From Aliidiomarina haloalkalitolerans (GTDB lineage: Bacteria > Pseudomonadota > Gammaproteobacteria > Enterobacterales > Alteromonadaceae): a stretch of 64,000 nt of DNA. Of this stretch, positions 61,004 to 64,000 are shown in pieces. The translations under genes and the position numbers were made by a program. Within the stretch, counting starts at the first letter, position 1. Every line of letters begins with the position of its first letter. Below the pieces are notes generated by a model. That model saw only the letters and a program-made list of their open reading frames with translations. It made no database searches and was not told where the DNA came from. The stretch spans positions 1 through 64,000 of the forward strand of contig NZ_PIPI01000007.1 in assembly GCF_003987315.1 (NCBI RefSeq), written 5' to 3'.

Positions 61004-63451
61004 TTAAATTTCTGGTTGCACCGCCAAGCGCGAGAGCAGCTGATGCAAGTCTGATTGAACACCGCCAGCAGTGACTTTCCGGCCAGCCCCTGGGCCACTA
61101 ATGACCAATGGCATGTCCTTGTACCAATCACTGTAAATCACGAAAATATTCTCGCCAGGAATTAGGTTGGTGAGCATGTCCTCGACAGAAATATATTCAA
61201 TGCCAACGCGCGCATGACTGCGGCCTTCTTCGACTGAGAAACTCGCCATCAGTCGCGGCACTTTGCGCTCTTGCTGGGCTTCCACCCAGAGCTTTTGCAT
61301 GGGCGCATCAAGTTCGTTCAATCGTTGCAGAAACTCGTCGAGCGGCACGTCGCGCAGATGCTCTGGGACTAATCCGTGAATCTCGACGTCATCCCAGTCG
61401 AGGGTTGCACCGATATCGCGAGCAACAATTAAGAGCTTGCGTACAATGTCATGACAGGATAAATCTTCACGCGGATCTGGCTCAGTAAAGCCTTCGGTTT
61501 TCGCTTGACGCACTAAGTCGCTGAACTTAACAACACCGTCAAAGTTCTCAAACAGCCAACTCATGGTGCCAGAAAATATGCCGGAAATACTGCGAATGCG
61601 ATCGCCCGAACGCATTAAATCATTAATCGCGTAGTTCAGCGGCAGGCCGGCACCAACCGTGGTGTTGTACAACCACTCGCGCTTGTACTCGTGCTGAATC
61701 GTGCGGATTTCCCGATACAAGGCCTCTTCTGCAGAGCCAGCGCGTTTGTTTGCGCTGATAATATGCATGCCATTGGCAAAGAAGCTTGGATATAAGCGGG
61801 CGATGGATGCCGAATCGGTTAAGTCGAGCAAAATAAACTCGTCAACGGGAGCATTTGGTAGCTCCCGAAGCAGCTCAGTCAGCACATACGGCCGCGCTAA
61901 GCGTTCAAAGTTGTCTTGCCAGTCTTGTAAATCGACACCGCTGTAATCAAGCCACAGGCGCGATGAGTTGGCAATGCCGAGAATCCGCACATCCACGTTT
62001 TCGGTCAGACGTTCGCGTTGTTGCCGGAAGAGCTCAAGCCATTCGCTGCCAATATTGCCGCGACCAAGCACCAGAATGCCGACGCTGCGACGGAAATTAA
62101 ATAATTGACTGTGGAGCCGGTTTAATAAGCCATTGTCGAGTCGCTGACCGAGAATCGCAATCGCAGAGGTTTTCTGGTTCGACACCAAAAACTTCCGCAA
62201 ACTTTGTTCACCGGCCTCGCGGCGCAACACAGCAAACTGCTTACTTTCCTGAATACGTGCGCCGACCAAGGCAACCATGCTGTAACCACTGACCTCATGC
62301 ACAACATGCTCAGCGTCTTGCGTTGCTAACCAGCCGCGAACGAAGTCTAAGTGGTTTTGGTGGAAGGCATAAAACTTCTCGCCACTTTCTTCTTCAATCC
62401 AACTCACTAAAGGTTCAAGTTGCGTGCCCTCGAAACGATTAATCACGTCGTGATGTTGTAAACCGATACTGAAGAGCACCACATCGGACAGTGAGGTTAA
62501 TACTTTGCCTTGGGCTTCGGTATAGTCGTACTGGCCAATTCGTGTTTGTTGGTTCTCGACCTTTAAGCTCGAGCGCACGCTAATGATCATGCGCTGTCGA
62601 TTCACCGGTTGGAACGTACGCGGGTGCAGGACTGGACTGCCGAGACGGGCGAGTTCCTCTGCTTCACTCCAATCCAACGTTGGCAAACTCACGACACGCT
62701 CAACTTTGCGCGGGTCAGCCGAGTAAACGCCGGCAACATCTTTCCAAATAGTAACTTGGCGACTGTCAATTAAGCTACCAATTAGGGTTGCCGAGTAATC
62801 AGAACCGTTACGGCCGAGTAATAGCGTCCGACCGGTGTCATTTTCAGCACAAATAAACCCGGTGACGATAAAACGAGTGCCGGGGAACGGGCCTAAACGA
62901 GTCAGTAACCGCTCGCGCGATGCCGCAACGGCAATCACGGGTTCAGCGGCATCGTCAGCACTTAAGAAGGTACGAGCGTCGATATAATCAGCGCGTGTGC
63001 CTTGTTTCTGCAACAAGGCTGCGAGTAGGCGTGCAGACCATAGTTCGCCGTAGGAGCAAAGTTCTGCGCGTTCGATATGTTCCTGGTCAATGAGCCAACG
63101 CTGCCAGCGCTCAAAATCGGCTTCTGATTGTGCGAGAACTTGCTCAAGTAAGCGGCCCGATAATAATTCTTCGATTAATCCCTGTTGATAACGTTTCAGC
63201 GACGCAAATAAGGTGGCAGCATACTCGGGCTGATTCGCTTTGGCGTCGGCGATGGCAATGATGCGATTGGTGGTGTCACCGGCAGCAGAAACCACGACTA
63301 AATCACTCACTCCAGCATGCTCTGTCACAATCCGCGCAACGCGGCGATAACAATAAGGGTCGGCTAAGCTACTACCACCGAACTTATGGACGTGAATTTC
63401 GTCGGCTATCGCTTGGATGCGCTCGGGAGATGGGAGTGGATTTTTGCTCAT
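61004..63451 (-). CDS. metL: Bifunctional aspartokinase II / homoserine dehydrogenase II
   Basis: MetL catalyses the first and third steps from aspartate to homoserine, feeding methionine. The product is 815 aa. Residues 1 to about 450 are the kinase (VHKFGGSSLADPYCYRR, LLGRNGSDYSAT, VYSADPRKV); the rest is the dehydrogenase (VLGRGNIGSEWLELF NAD site, ISANKRAG, YNTTVGAGLP, GIFSGTMSWLF, EPDPREDLS). The kinase start and the lack of a regulatory ACT pattern fit MetL better than ThrA. It is divergent from metJ with met boxes between, so MetJ repression is likely. Confidence 0.94.
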   Translation of the reverse strand: MSKNPLPSPERIQAIADEIHVHKFGGSSLADPYCYRRVARIVTEHAGVSDLVVVSAAGDTTNRIIAIADAKANQPEYAATLFASLKRYQQGLIEELLSGRLLEQVLAQSEADFERWQRWLIDQEHIERAELCSYGELWSARLLAALLQKQGTRADYIDARTFLSADDAAEPVIAVAASRERLLTRLGPFPGTRFIVTGFICAENDTGRTLLLGRNGSDYSATLIGSLIDSRQVTIWKDVAGVYSADPRKVERVVSLPTLDWSEAEELARLGSPVLHPRTFQPVNRQRMIISVRSSLKVENQQTRIGQYDYTEAQGKVLTSLSDVVLFSIGLQHHDVINRFEGTQLEPLVSWIEEESGEKFYAFHQNHLDFVRGWLATQDAEHVVHEVSGYSMVALVGARIQESKQFAVLRREAGEQSLRKFLVSNQKTSAIAILGQRLDNGLLNRLHSQLFNFRRSVGILVLGRGNIGSEWLELFRQQRERLTENVDVRILGIANSSRLWLDYSGVDLQDWQDNFERLARPYVLTELLRELPNAPVDEFILLDLTDSASIARLYPSFFANGMHIISANKRAGSAEEALYREIRTIQHEYKREWLYNTTVGAGLPLNYAINDLMRSGDRIRSISGIFSGTMSWLFENFDGVVKFSDLVRQAKTEGFTEPDPREDLSCHDIVRKLLIVARDIGATLDWDDVEIHGLVPEHLRDVPLDEFLQRLNELDAPMQKLWVEAQQERKVPRLMASFSVEEGRSHARVGIEYISVEDMLTNLIPGENIFVIYSDWYKDMPLVISGPGAGRKVTAGGVQSDLHQLLSRLAVQPEI

Positions 63452-63519
63452 GCTGACTGCCTGCTAGCCTCGACTGTAAAAATGAATAGGAAACATCATA
63501 ACGAAACTTTTTTATAAAT

Positions 63520-63543
63520 AGAAGTTTAGATGGCTAAATAGAT
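63520..63543. promoter_or_regulatory. Tandem met boxes (MetJ operator)
   Basis: Three 8-bp units in tandem: AGAAGTTT (63520-63527), AGATGGCT (63528-63535) and AAATAGAT (63536-63543), compared with the consensus AGACGTCT. The first two match at six of eight positions, the third at only three. MetJ dimers bind such repeats cooperatively. The operator lies between divergent metL and metJ, as in E. coli. Confidence 0.7.
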
Positions 63544-63626
63544 CGAAAAAGGGCATAATCAATAACTGAAACATATAATAACCGAATTTTTCGGATGCAG
63601 CGTTGGATTTAACGGAGGTTTTCATT

Positions 63627-63968
63627 ATGGATTGGGATGGGAAATATATTTACCCCTATGCCGAGCATGGCAAAAAAAGTACACAAGTGAAGAAGATCAC
63701 CGTGTCAATTCCAGTCAATGTTTTAAAAGTACTCACAGACGAGCGTACTCGTCGGCAAGTACTCAATTTGCGTCATGCGACCAATAGTGAGCTCTTGTGT
63801 GAAGCTTTTTTACATGCTTTCACGGGCCAACCATTACCGAATGACGATGACCTTCGCAAAGAAAATCCCCATAAAATCCCCGCAGCAGTGCGAGCATATT
63901 TAGACGAGCAGGGTATTGAATATAATGAAGACGAGCTGCTTGCCGACCCAGATGCATTTGAGCGTTAA
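63627..63968 (+). CDS. metJ: Methionine repressor MetJ
   Basis: MetJ is a ribbon-helix-helix repressor that uses S-adenosylmethionine as co-repressor. The product is 113 aa from the ATG at 63627, 8 bases after [18 protein letters not shown] (about 22-34) forms the DNA-contacting strand; [29 protein letters not shown] follows. Sequence is very close to E. coli MetJ except in the C-terminal 25 residues. A TTG eight codons upstream is in frame but is not needed. Confidence 0.96.
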   Translation: MDWDGKYIYPYAEHGKKSTQVKKITVSIPVNVLKVLTDERTRRQVLNLRHATNSELLCEAFLHAFTGQPLPNDDDLRKENPHKIPAAVRAYLDEQGIEYNEDELLADPDAFER

Positions 63969-63980
63969 AGGTTTTATCTC

Positions 63981-64000
63981 ATGCAGGTAAGTGAGTCCTG
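63981..64000 (+). CDS. Possible start of a further gene, cut by the window end
   Basis: An ATG at 63981 is preceded by AAAGG at 9 bases and opens a frame MQVSES to the edge. Only six codons are seen, so nothing can be said of its product. It may be cotranscribed with metJ. Confidence 0.3.

Noticed and set aside
1-64000. CRISPR arrays, tRNA genes, insertion sequences, prophage
   Set aside because: No regularly spaced repeats, tRNA-like cloverleafs, transposase genes or phage structural genes were seen on either strand.

Overview
The window looks like a chromosomal segment of a marine gammaproteobacterium of the Alteromonadales, most like Idiomarina/Pseudidiomarina. This rests on gene order and protein family content, not on a database search. 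GC is moderate, genes are dense and translationally coupled, and most of the content is core metabolism. I see no phage, IS element, CRISPR array or tRNA gene.

Layout. (1) 1-3222: the end of an rRNA operon (5S rRNA and two terminators, with a duplicated 17-nt piece of the 5S 3' end), then a cold-shock type DEAD-box helicase gene with a long structured leader and a lipoprotein Cu/Zn superoxide dismutase. (2) 3267-13201, minus strand: cyaY-hemC-hemDX-hemY-tamA-tamB, which places frataxin, haem synthesis and the TamAB envelope module in one run; cyaA, usually found between hemC and cyaY, is absent. (3) 13280-20238, plus strand: lptM (54 codons), lysA, dapF, a DUF484 gene, xerC, a yigB-type HAD phosphatase, and uvrD behind a LexA-box promoter. 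(4) 20235-23583: rarD, a hotdog thioesterase, recQ. (5) 23584-30301: a large Oar-like TonB-dependent receptor preceded by three Pho-box-like repeats, then a CstA / small Cys-Cys-tailed protein / ArsA(Get3)-like ATPase cluster. (6) 30375-35566, minus strand: a secreted tricorn-type S41 protease, a DUF502 membrane protein, a MAPEG protein, a methyltransferase. (7) 35668-47517: a CrbS-like hybrid kinase with a sodium-solute-symporter sensor, a ChaN-like protein, a LuxR-type response regulator, a TonB receptor divergent from a GntP-type permease, an acyl-CoA synthetase and a secreted MetX-like hydrolase. The last four together look like a regulated uptake and activation route for an ester or carboxylic acid. 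(8) 47518-49152: a 650-bp gap with a candidate small RNA, then an unrecognised secreted two-part protein. (9) 49167-53926: yhiN-type flavoprotein, YfcC-type carrier, a DUF1439 lipoprotein, rsmJ and elaA. (10) 53930-60964: dam, aroB, aroK (no damX), then three short PilM/N/O-like genes with no PilP or PilQ, divergent from mrcA. (11) 61004-64000: metL and metJ, divergent around tandem met boxes, and the first bases of one further possible gene.

The most noteworthy items are the CstA/Cys-Cys/ArsA-like cluster, the Pho-box control of the Oar-like receptor, the two-component and ester/acid uptake locus with its palindromic operator candidate, the reduced pil cluster, and the candidate sRNA next to the secreted protein.
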